A DNA stretch of 64,000 nt from Flectobacillus longus (lineage in GTDB: Bacteria; Bacteroidota; Bacteroidia; Cytophagales; Spirosomataceae): assembly GCF_030056705.1 (NCBI RefSeq), contig NZ_JASHIC010000013.1, positions 1 through 64,000 on the forward strand, in the 5' to 3' direction. The position numbers and the translations under genes are program-made. Below are positions 55,689-64,000 of the stretch, piece by piece; positions within the stretch are counted from its first letter, which is position 1; every line of letters begins with the position of its first letter. Under the pieces are notes generated by a model. That model was not told the origin of the DNA and searched no databases. It worked only from the letters and a program-made list of their open reading frames with translations.

Positions 55689-57509
55689 ATGACCATGCAA
55701 GAAAAAGGTAACATCTCGATTCATACCGAAAACATCTTTCCTATTATTAAGAAGTTTTTGTACTCTGATCATGAAATCTTCTTACGTGAGTTGGTATCTA
55801 ATGCTGTAGATGCTTCTCAAAAATTGAAACGCTTATCAGCCATTGGTGAATACTCAGGTGAACTTGGTGAATTGAAGGTAAAAGTAAGCTTTGATAAAGA
55901 TGCTCGTACGATTACTATCTCCGATTCGGGTATTGGTATGACTGCCGATGAGGTGAAAAAGTATATCAATCAAATTGCCTTTTCGGGAGCTACTGAGTTT
56001 GTTGAAAAATACAAGGATAAAGGTGATGAAAAAGCAATTATTGGTCACTTCGGACTTGGCTTTTACTCTGCCTTCATGGTTGCTGAAAGAGTAGATATTA
56101 TTACAAAATCTTTTCAAGAAGGCGCACAAGCTGTGAAATGGACTTGTGATGGTTCGACTGAATTTGAAATTTCAGAAGCTACTCGTGAAAGAAGAGGTAC
56201 TGATATTATTTTGTATGTGGCTGATGATTCATTAGAATTCCTTGAGAATTTTAGACTAAAACAAATTCTTGATAAATACTGCAAATTCCTTCCGATTGAG
56301 ATTGAATTTGAAGATGCCATCATCAACAACCCTACTCCTATCTGGGCAAAATCACCTGCTGATTTGACTGATGAAGATTATTTGAAGTTCTATGAAGAGC
56401 TTTATCCAATGTCTGAAAAACCGCTTTTCTGGATTCACTTGAATGTAGATTATCCTTTCAATTTGACAGGTATTCTGTATTTCCCGAAAGTGAAAAACGA
56501 ATTGCAATTACAAAGAGAAAAAATTCAACTTTTCAGCCGTCAGGTATTTATTACTGATGAAGTAAAAGATGTAGTTCCTGAGTTCTTGATGTTGTTGCAT
56601 GGTGTAATCGACTCGCCAGATATTCCTCTTAACGTTTCAAGAAGTTTCTTACAAGCTGACTCTAATGTTAAGAAAATCAACAACTATATTACTAGAAAAG
56701 TAGCTGAAAAACTGAATGATTTATTCAAAAATGACCGTGCTGGCTTTGAAGAGAAATTCGAAAACATCGGTCTTTTTGTAAAATACGGAATGATTTCAGA
56801 TGAGAAGTTCTATGATAAAGCAAAAGACTTCTGTTTGTTACAAAGTACTTCGGGCAAGTACTACACTTTGAATGAATACGCCGAGTTTGCACAGGAAAAT
56901 CAGAAAGATAAAAACGATGATGTTGTCTATCTTTATGCTACTGACCTACAAGGACAAGACGGATATATCCAATCAGCGACTAAACGTGGCTATGATGTTT
57001 TGAAATTAGATGCTGTTTTGGATAGTCATTTTATCAATATGCTTGAAACCAAGTTGGTAAAAACTAACCTTAAACGTGTTGATGCTGATACGGTAGAAAA
57101 GCTGATTGATAAAGGTATTGCCTTGGAAGCTGTACTTTCTGACTCAGAAAAAGAAGCAGTTAAAAAGGTATTCGACGAGGTAATCAACGATAAAAATAAG
57201 TCGGTACAAGTTGAGGCTATGCCAGTAGACGAGCTGCCTGCTATCGTTACCCAAAATGAATTTATGCGCCGTATGAGCGATATGTCAAAACTAGGTGGTG
57301 GCATGGGTATGTTTGGAGCTATGCCTAATAATTATACCATTGCTGTAAATGCTAATCACCCTTTGATTAATAAAATTCTTAAAACAGAAGAGGAAAGCGA
57401 ACAAAAACGCTTGGCAAAACAGGTATATGACTTGGCATTACTATCACAAAACTTGTTGACAGGAGCCGACCTAACAGCCTTTATCCAACGTACAGCACAA
57501 GGATTATAG
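55689..57509 (+). CDS. htpG: Hsp90 family chaperone HtpG
   Basis: This dimeric ATP-dependent cytosolic chaperone has 606 residues, close to the usual bacterial length of about 620. The GHKL ATPase N domain is about 1-215: FLRELVSNAVDASQKLK with the catalytic Glu and Asn, DSGIGMT, and GHFGLGFYSAFMVA as the lid. The middle domain covers about 225-490 (LFWIHLNVDYPFNLTGILYF, NVSRSFLQAD with the ATP-contacting Arg). A C-terminal dimerisation domain follows to the end. The start is ATG at 55689; another ATG two codons later (55695) is equally possible. The gene is monocistronic, with a strong terminator shared with the convergent PorE-like gene. Confidence 0.97.
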   Translation: MTMQEKGNISIHTENIFPIIKKFLYSDHEIFLRELVSNAVDASQKLKRLSAIGEYSGELGELKVKVSFDKDARTITISDSGIGMTADEVKKYINQIAFSGATEFVEKYKDKGDEKAIIGHFGLGFYSAFMVAERVDIITKSFQEGAQAVKWTCDGSTEFEISEATRERRGTDIILYVADDSLEFLENFRLKQILDKYCKFLPIEIEFEDAIINNPTPIWAKSPADLTDEDYLKFYEELYPMSEKPLFWIHLNVDYPFNLTGILYFPKVKNELQLQREKIQLFSRQVFITDEVKDVVPEFLMLLHGVIDSPDIPLNVSRSFLQADSNVKKINNYITRKVAEKLNDLFKNDRAGFEEKFENIGLFVKYGMISDEKFYDKAKDFCLLQSTSGKYYTLNEYAEFAQENQKDKNDDVVYLYATDLQGQDGYIQSATKRGYDVLKLDAVLDSHFINMLETKLVKTNLKRVDADTVEKLIDKGIALEAVLSDSEKEAVKKVFDEVINDKNKSVQVEAMPVDELPAIVTQNEFMRRMSDMSKLGGGMGMFGAMPNNYTIAVNANHPLINKILKTEEESEQKRLAKQVYDLALLSQNLLTGADLTAFIQRTAQGL

Positions 57510-57633
57510 TCAATTGTAGAATTTTGAATGAGAATTGTGAATATAAAGCCTTCTTTATTACTTCATCATAATTCAACTTCATTAATGTAGCTTTCAATTT
57601 TAACTATATCTTTTGATAAAGTATTGATAAAAT

Positions 57634-57665
57634 AAAAGCCCTTCAAGCGAAGGGCTTTTATTTTT
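57634..57665. terminator. bidirectional terminator after htpG
   Basis: AAAAGCCCTTC (57634-57644) pairs perfectly with GAAGGGCTTTT (57649-57659), with a 4-nt loop. T-rich sequence follows on the plus strand and A-rich sequence precedes it. It lies between convergent genes. Confidence 0.88.
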
Positions 57666-57706
57666 CTAACCTAAAAACACATCTAAATTTCTCTTTATTA
57701 CGATTG

Positions 57707-59968
57707 TTATTTTACAGATATAATTCTAAACTCTGTTCTGCGGTTTTCTTGGTGTTGTTTTTCATCACAAATTATTCCATCCACACATTCATTCACCAGT
57801 TCTGTTTCGCCATATCCATTTGACACTAATCTTGATGGGTCAATACCTCGCATAGCTAGGTAGTCGACCACAGCTCTGGCACGGTTTGCCGAAAGTTGCA
57901 TATTGAAGTTATCACTCGAGCGAGCATCAGTATGCGAACGAATCTCAATGGTCATTGCTGGATATTTACGCAGTAGTGGCAACAATGTCTTTTCAAGTTC
58001 ACGAGCTGCGTCTGGGCGAATAAAGAACTTTCCGTAGTCGTAGTAAATATTTTTCAACTTGAAAATATCTCCTTCGCCATACATACCTTGAATATTTTCA
58101 ACAACCTCACCACTTGACTTAACTTTGCCAATTTTTTCGGTGTTAGTTGCATACTTATCTTTCTCAGCTGTAAGTTTATGGTCATCACCAGGTTTTACCT
58201 GAAACTCATAGCCACCATCTGGTCCTGTTGTTACAGTTTGCTTAGTCTTATCTTTTTCATTTTCCAAAGTTACCTGAACACCAGCCATAGGTTGGTCGTT
58301 TACTTCAGATTTTACTACACCTTTCAACACTGCCAAAGGAGCTTTTTCGAGATATAACTCTAAGGTCGTTTTCTGAGCAGTATTACTTTTGGTAGAATAT
58401 GCCACCGAGTTCATAAGATAGCCTTCTTTAATGGCTTTAAACTCATACTCTGCATTGGCTTCCATGCAAATACTAGTCGAGCCATCAACGCCTGTCACTC
58501 TTAACTCACGACTTTCTGCATTTACAGTAATACGAACGTCTACGTTTTCGAGCGGTTGTTTTGATGCCGCATCATACACAATCAAAGTCAACGGACGGCA
58601 AACTCGTTTGAAGCTATAAATATTATCGTCACTCAAACCTGACTTACGGTTTGACGAGAAAAATCCACTTGTACGAGTCGCATCAGTAATAATACCAAAA
58701 TCATCTTGTGGTGAATTGAGTGGTGCGCCTAAATTATTAACACCTCTATAAGCTACCCCATCTTTAATTTCTGCAAAAAACATATCGAGTCCGCCTAATC
58801 CTTCATGACCGTCAGATGCAAAAAAGAGGTTTCCTGTTGGGTCAACAAATGGGAACATTTCGTTACCCTCTGTGTTGATTTCTTTTCCCATATTCACAGG
58901 TGTTCCCCAATTCCCGTCGCTGTATTCAACCACATAAATATCTGTTCCACCATAACCACCAGGCATATCTGACACAAAATATAATTTGGTATTATCAGGT
59001 GTCAAAGCTGGGTGTCCGCAAGAATATTCATCAGAATTAAATGGTAGTTCTTTGATATTACTCCAATTGTCTTTTACTAAATCAGCAATGTATAATTTCA
59101 GCTTATTGGTACCATCTTTGGATTCTCTGGTTTTGCCTTTATTAAAATTGTTACGAGTAAAAATTGCTTTTTGTTCGCCTTGAAAGAATACAGCTGGACC
59201 CTCGTGATATTTTGTATTAATCACACGGCTAAATTCTTCCACCTTATTTACTTCGCCTGTTGATTTTAAAGTTTTATTGCTATTACTCGCAATAACTCCA
59301 CCCAAAGCTGCTGCTTTTTGTACCATACCCGACTTGAGCTGCGCCGTATCTGGCACAAAATACAAATCCAAAAATGGCGTCTGGTTCCAGCCATAAACAC
59401 GCTTCACAACACCCGATTCATCACGAGCAGAACAAAACACTAAACCTCCTTTGTAAAACATCGGGCTAAAGTCAGCCTGATTTGAGTTGATAGGAAGATA
59501 TTCGACTTGATATGAAGAAGAGTCTCTATAAAAGCGACCCATTTCCATATATGAAACCGTAAACTTTTTGCTACGAACATCAGCCGTTTGTTTTTCTCCG
59601 TAAACCGAATAGTATTTTTGTGAGTCACGGTATTTGCCATTTGAAGCTAAAGCCTGTGCATAATACAAGTAATTCTCAGCTTCTACGTCTGGGAAATTTT
59701 TTAATAGGTCACTATAAGCTCTTTCTGCATTTTTGGTATCTTGAATACGACGATAACAATACGCCAGTTTTTTTAATGCTTCTTTACGAACGGCTACATC
59801 TAATTTTGAATCAGATAGTACATCTTCGTATAAGCGAATGGCTGACATGTAACTAAGTTGCTCATACTCTCTATTTGCTGCCTTAAACTTAGCTTGTCCC
59901 CAAGCGCTGTTTGCAGAAATAGCAAAGAGTAATACTATACTCAGTAGAATATGTAATGATTTGTTCAT
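57707..59968 (-). CDS. second PorE-like TPR/PD40/OmpA protein
   Basis: This 753-residue paralog of the 38745 gene has a signal peptide (MNKSLHILLSIVLLFAISAN, then SAWGQ), TPR-like repeats about 25-135 (YEQLSYMSAIRLYEDVL) and a PD40 propeller (YFVSDMPGGYGGTDIYVVEY; MFPFVDPTGNLFFASDGHEG). Two regulatory-like beta-sandwich segments are about 455-620. A C-terminal OmpA domain has IYYDYGKFFIRPDAARELE and IRSHTDARSSDNFN. The C-terminal sequence NECVDGIICDEKQHQENRRT closely parallels the paralog. It is about 60 residues shorter, mainly in the propeller and linker. It lacks an adjacent PorP or adhesin gene, so it may serve a different type B substrate or the core system. Confidence 0.9.
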   Translation of the reverse strand: MNKSLHILLSIVLLFAISANSAWGQAKFKAANREYEQLSYMSAIRLYEDVLSDSKLDVAVRKEALKKLAYCYRRIQDTKNAERAYSDLLKNFPDVEAENYLYYAQALASNGKYRDSQKYYSVYGEKQTADVRSKKFTVSYMEMGRFYRDSSSYQVEYLPINSNQADFSPMFYKGGLVFCSARDESGVVKRVYGWNQTPFLDLYFVPDTAQLKSGMVQKAAALGGVIASNSNKTLKSTGEVNKVEEFSRVINTKYHEGPAVFFQGEQKAIFTRNNFNKGKTRESKDGTNKLKLYIADLVKDNWSNIKELPFNSDEYSCGHPALTPDNTKLYFVSDMPGGYGGTDIYVVEYSDGNWGTPVNMGKEINTEGNEMFPFVDPTGNLFFASDGHEGLGGLDMFFAEIKDGVAYRGVNNLGAPLNSPQDDFGIITDATRTSGFFSSNRKSGLSDDNIYSFKRVCRPLTLIVYDAASKQPLENVDVRITVNAESRELRVTGVDGSTSICMEANAEYEFKAIKEGYLMNSVAYSTKSNTAQKTTLELYLEKAPLAVLKGVVKSEVNDQPMAGVQVTLENEKDKTKQTVTTGPDGGYEFQVKPGDDHKLTAEKDKYATNTEKIGKVKSSGEVVENIQGMYGEGDIFKLKNIYYDYGKFFIRPDAARELEKTLLPLLRKYPAMTIEIRSHTDARSSDNFNMQLSANRARAVVDYLAMRGIDPSRLVSNGYGETELVNECVDGIICDEKQHQENRRTEFRIISVK

Positions 59969-60360
59969 GATAGGGTTTTAGGCTAAATCGTTTTACAAAG
60001 TAAGTATATTGAATGATAAAGAAATGATTCTTAAAACAAGTTTAGAAACATAACTCTTTGATTTTCATATTTAGTGCATTCAATTTACAGAGTAAAATGC
60101 TCTATGAAATCCGCTTAGCCTTGTTTGATTTCTGTAGATAAAAAGGAGCATCTACAAGAAGTTGGTTAATACTTAAACTACTATTTTGGCGAAACTCTGA
60201 ACATCAAACTTTTGAAAGAATGTCAGAAAATTTACAAAGCAAAAAACAAATAGCGTGCCAAAAGTAGACATTTCTTTCTCAGAAGTACTAAAGCCATTAT
60301 ACCATAGTGGTACAACGGCTTTAATTATGGTAAAAATCTTTTTTGAAGCTATTTGGAAAG
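59969..60360. other. intergenic region
   Basis: This 392-bp gap has an imperfect hairpin at 60290-60322 (see the terminator entry). I see no gene, and the promoter of the PorE-like gene is not evident. Confidence 0.5.
60290..60322 (-). terminator. probable terminator of the MFS gene
   Basis: AAAGCCATTATACCA (60290-60304) pairs with TGGTACAACGGCTTT (60308-60322), with two non-Watson-Crick positions and a 3-nt loop. No T run follows on the minus strand, so it is weaker than others here. Confidence 0.5.
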
Positions 60361-61623
60361 CTAATCTGTCACCTTCATTTTAAATAATTCTTTTGAGCGA
60401 ATCCACACGATAGATACAATAATCATAGTCATTGTACCACCAAATAGTACAGATGGGACTGTTCCCATAAGCTTAGCTAGCAAGCCTGATTCAAAAGCTC
60501 CAATTTCGTTGGATGAACTCACAAAAATACCATTCACAGCCGACACGCGTCCACGCATTTCGTCGGGCGTCCAATACCTCAAAACCGTCTGACGTACAAT
60601 TACACTTACGCTGTCAAAGGCGCCCGTAAAAAACAAAGCAACCACCGAAATCCACAGGTTTGTTGAAACCGCAAAAATCAAAGTTGCCAATCCAAAACCT
60701 CCCACTGCCAGCAATAAATTTCGCCAAGCGTGTTTTAATGGTGGGAAATATACCATCATAAACATGGTTAAAATAGCTCCAATTGATGGTGCTGCACGCA
60801 ACACGCCCAAACCTTCTGCTCCTACTTTAAGAATATCCTCGGCATAGATAGGCAACAGCGCTATTACTCCTCCAAACAATACCGAAAACAAATCGAGCGA
60901 AATAGAATAGAGAATAATTTTTGTTTTGAAAACAAAAGCAATACCTTCTTTGAGACTTTGGAAAATATTTACTTTTTCCTCTACCTTTTCAGGAATTGGC
61001 GGTGCTGTGATGGTACTAATCAAGAGCATGACTGTACACAAAAGCGCAACCACAAACCAAAGCGAATTAGTCAAACCCCAATAAGCATACATAAAACCTG
61101 CTAAACCTGGACCCAAAATAGCTCCTGCTTGCCAAAAAGAACTTGCCCATGTGGTTGCATTGGCAAATACTTCTTTTGGAATAAGAAAAGGATTTAATGA
61201 CGAAGACGCTGGAGAATAAAAACCTTTGGCCAAGCCAATCAAAAATATTACTCCGTAAATGATGGGTAATAGGTTGTGCTGTGGCAACTGGGTAGTTGAA
61301 TGTGTAGCCCATACCAAAATAACCGAACTCAAAATGATGACACTCAAACTGAGCATCAAAATGGTTTTCTTGTTATAAAGGTCAGCCAAATGCCCTCCAA
61401 ACAAAGCCAAAGAGATATAAGGAAGTGCCTCTGCCAAGCCAATGAGCCCCAGCGCCATAGGGTCGTGAGTGACCTTGTACATCTCGTATCCAAGCAATAC
61501 TTCTTGAATCAACAAGGCCATTGTAATAAAACTATTGGCAAACATATATGCCACAAACTGTGGATATTTCAACGCCTCATAAGGCGATTTTTTTGCAGGT
61601 AGTGGAGTTAATTGCTCGCTCAT
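60361..61623 (-). CDS. MFS transporter (enterobactin-exporter/EntS-like type)
   Basis: This 420-residue inner-membrane transporter has about 12 helices. MSEQLTPLPAKKSPYEALKY starts it, then helix-rich sequence with GLAEALPYISLALFGGHLAD, LYNKKTILM and PIIYGVIFLIGLAKGFYSPA. The GHLADLYNKK loop is a variant of the MFS GxxxDRxGRR signature. RYWTPDEMRGRVSAVNGIFV is typical of the MFS_3/EntS-like exporter group. The substrate is unknown; drug or siderophore export is usual for the group. ATG at 61623 overlaps the TGA of the upstream gene (TGATG), so the two are translationally coupled. A TTG at 61677 lies inside the upstream gene and is rejected. Confidence 0.9.
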   Translation of the reverse strand: MSEQLTPLPAKKSPYEALKYPQFVAYMFANSFITMALLIQEVLLGYEMYKVTHDPMALGLIGLAEALPYISLALFGGHLADLYNKKTILMLSLSVIILSSVILVWATHSTTQLPQHNLLPIIYGVIFLIGLAKGFYSPASSSLNPFLIPKEVFANATTWASSFWQAGAILGPGLAGFMYAYWGLTNSLWFVVALLCTVMLLISTITAPPIPEKVEEKVNIFQSLKEGIAFVFKTKIILYSISLDLFSVLFGGVIALLPIYAEDILKVGAEGLGVLRAAPSIGAILTMFMMVYFPPLKHAWRNLLLAVGGFGLATLIFAVSTNLWISVVALFFTGAFDSVSVIVRQTVLRYWTPDEMRGRVSAVNGIFVSSSNEIGAFESGLLAKLMGTVPSVLFGGTMTMIIVSIVWIRSKELFKMKVTD

Positions 61624-62465
61624 CAAATCAGAATAAAAAGAAATAAGGGAATTAAAAATATACCATCTCCTACCCAACGATAACGGTCATTTTTCACAAA
61701 AAATGATTCAAAATACGTTATTAGCACTAGTATGGTACTCATGATGATTTCTACGATCCCTAAACCCATCGAATATGAATACGTACTATGCCAAAGGATA
61801 AATGATGTTGCTATGAAATTGATTACAAAAAGTCCATATAAAATTTTTCGAGAAGCACGTGCTCCCCACATTGACCCTAAAGAATGTACTTGTGGATATT
61901 TTTGTTGTTCAAATGCTGAAAAAAGCAATAGATTTTGAAAGGCTATCACAAAAAATACGCCTGCCAATGCCCAATCTATCCAGCTAAACACTCTCGAATG
62001 TTGTACTATGGCTGTTCCACATACACCCGACGCATATACAAAAGCCGTAACAGGTTCTTTGTAAGCTTGAAAGATACTATCTGAGGATAATTTACTCACT
62101 ACTACCAAATAAATAGACGTGATAAAGGCAATACCAAAACCTACCATCAAGGTTAAGTAGGTAATATGCCCCAAAAGATAAATTCCCAGCAACATGGCCA
62201 AGGCTACAGATAGCTTTAAAGCTTTGGCATATTGTTTATGAAAACGATGCCTTGGTGTTGCTATTTGTTCGGGCTTCAAGTTATCCAATTGTCTATCTAA
62301 GGTGTATATAATAAACACCGCAATACCCAACAACCACGTACTGGTTGTTGCATGGGTAAATTTGCCTTCTGGTAGTCGTAAAAAAGCCGAATGACAAATC
62401 ATGGCTCCTACTACTACATCCAGACTTAATAGGTTTATTACTTCTAAAAAGCGCTTTAGTATCAT
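61623..62465 (-). CDS. UbiA-like membrane protein with degenerate Asp motif
   Basis: This 280-residue polytopic inner-membrane protein has about eight to nine helices, resembling UbiA prenyltransferases in length and helix plan. At the first Asp-rich site it has IYTLDRQLD (D57, D61) where active enzymes have NDxxDxxxD, so the leading Asn-Asp pair is Ile-Tyr. At the second site KYPQVHSLGSMWGARAS replaces the usual DxxxD-type motif. It may therefore be inactive, have another substrate, or not be a prenyltransferase at all. It is coupled to the downstream MFS gene by TGATG overlap. The ATG at 62465 is chosen over TTG at 62471. Confidence 0.7.
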   Translation of the reverse strand: MILKRFLEVINLLSLDVVVGAMICHSAFLRLPEGKFTHATTSTWLLGIAVFIIYTLDRQLDNLKPEQIATPRHRFHKQYAKALKLSVALAMLLGIYLLGHITYLTLMVGFGIAFITSIYLVVVSKLSSDSIFQAYKEPVTAFVYASGVCGTAIVQHSRVFSWIDWALAGVFFVIAFQNLLLFSAFEQQKYPQVHSLGSMWGARASRKILYGLFVINFIATSFILWHSTYSYSMGLGIVEIIMSTILVLITYFESFFVKNDRYRWVGDGIFLIPLFLFILI

Positions 62466-62515
62466 ATTCAACTGCTACCGCCACAATCTAAGCGCTAAAT
62501 TGCTTTGTATAGCTT

Positions 62516-63346
62516 TTAACTTACCGAAAACTTAGCCAATTGGCGTGTTGTTTGTACTGTTATTTCTTCTCCTACACTCACCGTTCCAGTTTGTACAATC
62601 AGTACATTTTGACCAAATAAAATTTTATTGCCTACCTTTCTATAAGTCGAAAGGGTATGTAATGGCTCTTTACCCGTTTTTTGTCCTGTTTCGTGGTTCA
62701 AAGTAGTAACAATACACCTTGCACATGGCTTTACGCCTTTGAAAGATGTTGTTCCTATCGAAAACTCAAACCATGACTCTTCTTCAAAGGCATTGCCACC
62801 AGTAAAGACAAAATTTGGACGAAAACGATTAATCGGAATTTGCTTTTCTAGGCGATTATTCAAATCATCCAACGACGACTGTCCAATCACCAAAATAGGA
62901 TATCCATCCGAAAAGGAAGTTATATCTTCAGGCGTTTGGGCATATTTTGGGTCGACAGGGCGTAAACTTTCGTCGGGCATATAAACCAATCTTACGGGTT
63001 TGCCGAGTAGTTCACTAAACCATGCACTAGCCTCCTCGGATACTTCATAAGCATCCATTTCGTCGTCCCAAACCTCTACAGTAATGGCTATAGGTTGGTA
63101 TAAACTCATGTTTACTGGTAGGGTTTTGCCTGTAGGACTATGGGTAACATAAAGTGTATTTTCTTCAATAGCCGTTTTAAACAACGCTAAACCTCCCACT
63201 TGTCGCTGAGTTACAAACACATTGTCGGTATCAATAAGCATCCATCGACGATCATATTTTAGTCCACGGGTAGTTACTTCTGTTTGTTGTACACTAAAAC
63301 CACCTAGAGATTTGACAGGATAAATCCAGATTTCAGAAAGTTGCAT
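62516..63346 (-). CDS. MOSC domain protein (YcbX/mARC-like)
   Basis: This 276-residue protein has a MOSC N-terminal beta-barrel domain about 1-120 (MQLSEIWIYPVKSLGGFSV, YDRRWMLIDTDNVFVTQRQ) and a MOSC domain about 125-270 (SDGYPILVIGQSSLDDLN; RFRPNFVFTGGNAFEE; PCARCIVTTLN). The Cys in CARCIVTT is the likely molybdenum-cofactor ligand of the family. MOSC proteins of this type reduce N-hydroxylated compounds with electrons from a partner. No ferredoxin domain is fused, so a separate reductase would be needed. It lies about 50 bp upstream of the UbiA-like gene on the same strand and may be in one operon, without a clear functional link. Confidence 0.92.
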   Translation of the reverse strand: MQLSEIWIYPVKSLGGFSVQQTEVTTRGLKYDRRWMLIDTDNVFVTQRQVGGLALFKTAIEENTLYVTHSPTGKTLPVNMSLYQPIAITVEVWDDEMDAYEVSEEASAWFSELLGKPVRLVYMPDESLRPVDPKYAQTPEDITSFSDGYPILVIGQSSLDDLNNRLEKQIPINRFRPNFVFTGGNAFEEESWFEFSIGTTSFKGVKPCARCIVTTLNHETGQKTGKEPLHTLSTYRKVGNKILFGQNVLIVQTGTVSVGEEITVQTTRQLAKFSVS

Positions 63347-63384
63347 AGTCGTTAGTTTACTTTAAAATTCTCAGACTGTTTTTA

Positions 63385-63430
63385 CCTTATTATGCAATAG
63401 GCTGTAGGCCGTACACATTAGGTAAAATGT
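63385..63430. repeat. fragment of the palindromic repeat family, copy R6
   Basis: AATAGGCTGTAGGCCGTACA and CATTAGGTAAAATG words match arms of R3 and R5 but the element is short. It is a degenerate remnant at best. Confidence 0.3.
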
Positions 63431-63492
63431 TTATTTTATTTAAGAAAATATTGATTTGTTTCACGTTATCTCAAAATCCTATACTTAACTTT

Positions 63493-64000
63493 CTATATCC
63501 ACCTAAACACCCATTTGATAGTCACCGTATATAATACCACTGCCAACAACCAGCCTACAATCATAAGCGGAAAATTCAATTCGGTCATGGTTATAACAGA
63601 AGGCGAAGGCAATGCGCTATCAGGATAGGTCACAAATAAAAAAGCATAGATATTATTAGAAGCATGTATTCCCAAAGCTAGTTCCAATTTTCCATCAAAA
63701 TAGGTTAATAAGGCAAAAAATAAACCTACTCCGATATAGTATGTCATAGCAAGCCCAAAGCCCACCTTTGCCGTTTCGGGATTGGCGCTGTGCATTAATC
63801 CGAAAAATACAGAACTTATGATTAGCCCTGCAACCACATTCCGAGAGCCAATTGCCTGAAATAAATAGCCTCTAAATATGAGTTCTTCACAACTAGTTTG
63901 AATAGGCAAAAATAAGAAACCAACAATAAATGCAGGCAACCATTGTTGAGGATTCCAAGTAAATCGGTACATCTCTGGAAAAACCAGATACATACCAAAT
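63493..64000 (-). CDS. CPBP family intramembrane protease (partial, N-terminus outside)
   Basis: The frame stays open to the window edge upstream of M at 63993 (codons for FG precede it), so the N-terminal half is missing. The visible C-terminal half, about 168 residues, has the CPBP (CAAX protease/bacteriocin-processing, Abi) motifs: SCEELIFRGYLFQ with the catalytic EExxxR, FGLMHSAN with FxxxH, and GIHASNN with HxxxN. These place glutamates and histidines in the membrane as a metal-dependent glutamyl protease. Four to five helices are visible. Bacterial members often have unknown substrates. Confidence 0.9.
   Translation of the reverse strand, partial: FGMYLVFPEMYRFTWNPQQWLPAFIVGFLFLPIQTSCEELIFRGYLFQAIGSRNVVAGLIISSVFFGLMHSANPETAKVGFGLAMTYYIGVGLFFALLTYFDGKLELALGIHASNNIYAFLFVTYPDSALPSPSVITMTELNFPLMIVGWLLAVVLYTVTIKWVFRWI

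Overview
This AT-rich window reads as chromosome of a Bacteroidota bacterium, most likely of the class Cytophagia. The main support is a giant surface protein with a gliding-motility-type (type B) C-terminal domain, two PorP/SprF-like outer-membrane proteins and two PorE-like TPR/PD40/OmpA proteins, all hallmarks of the type IX secretion system. Also consistent are the near absence of purine-rich ribosome binding sites, several TAnnTTTG (Bacteroidetes -7) boxes, and a LytS/LytR-type pair with a periplasmic reg_prop propeller. No phage, insertion sequence, CRISPR array, rRNA or tRNA was recognised.

Layout. 1-5.4 kb: tail of an unknown membrane protein, a GpgS-like glycosyltransferase fused to a HAD phosphatase, a secreted coiled-coil protein, fumarase C and a stand-alone myo-inositol oxygenase. 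5.5-8.6 kb: XRE regulator, tandem universal stress protein and nucleoside-type MFS permease. 8.9-12.4 kb: an unassigned three-gene operon (four-TM membrane protein, TRAFAC-like GTPase, and a membrane-anchored protein with a large cytoplasmic N-terminus). This is the best candidate here for an undescribed system. 13-14.5 kb: a PIN toxin/antitoxin pair whose toxin carries one in-frame stop, next to a self-inhibited Fic protein. 14.6-18 kb: a large hybrid histidine kinase. 18.2-24.9 kb: rsmA, an AI-2E family transporter, mgtE, dtd, a MazG-like pyrophosphohydrolase, a D-2-hydroxyacid dehydrogenase and a lipoprotein. 25-31.1 kb: lpd, odhB and odhA, which together supply all three subunits of 2-oxoglutarate dehydrogenase. 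32.2-42.6 kb: thioredoxin-fold protein, PorP/SprF-like protein, LytTR regulator with sensor kinase, PorE-like protein and a second SprF-like protein. 42.7-55 kb: a 4103-residue adhesin. 55.7-64 kb: htpG, a second PorE-like protein, MFS exporter, UbiA-like membrane protein, MOSC protein and a CPBP protease cut by the window end.

How parts work together. fumC and the OGDH genes serve the TCA cycle. The adhesin, the SprF-like protein and the PorE-like protein lie in order on one strand and look like a secreted surface filament with its outer-membrane partner and periplasmic anchor. The kinase/regulator pair immediately downstream may control them (inference).

Gene gaps hold many strong hairpin terminators and at least two families of degenerate palindromic repeats. 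One family (built on variants of GCCTAATGCCTACGGCTTA) has two nearly identical copies of about 150 bp, after the mazG-like gene and upstream of the PorE-like gene. Several genes have an in-frame TTG a few codons upstream of a better ATG; the ATG is used here, except for rsmA, where TTG is the only plausible start.
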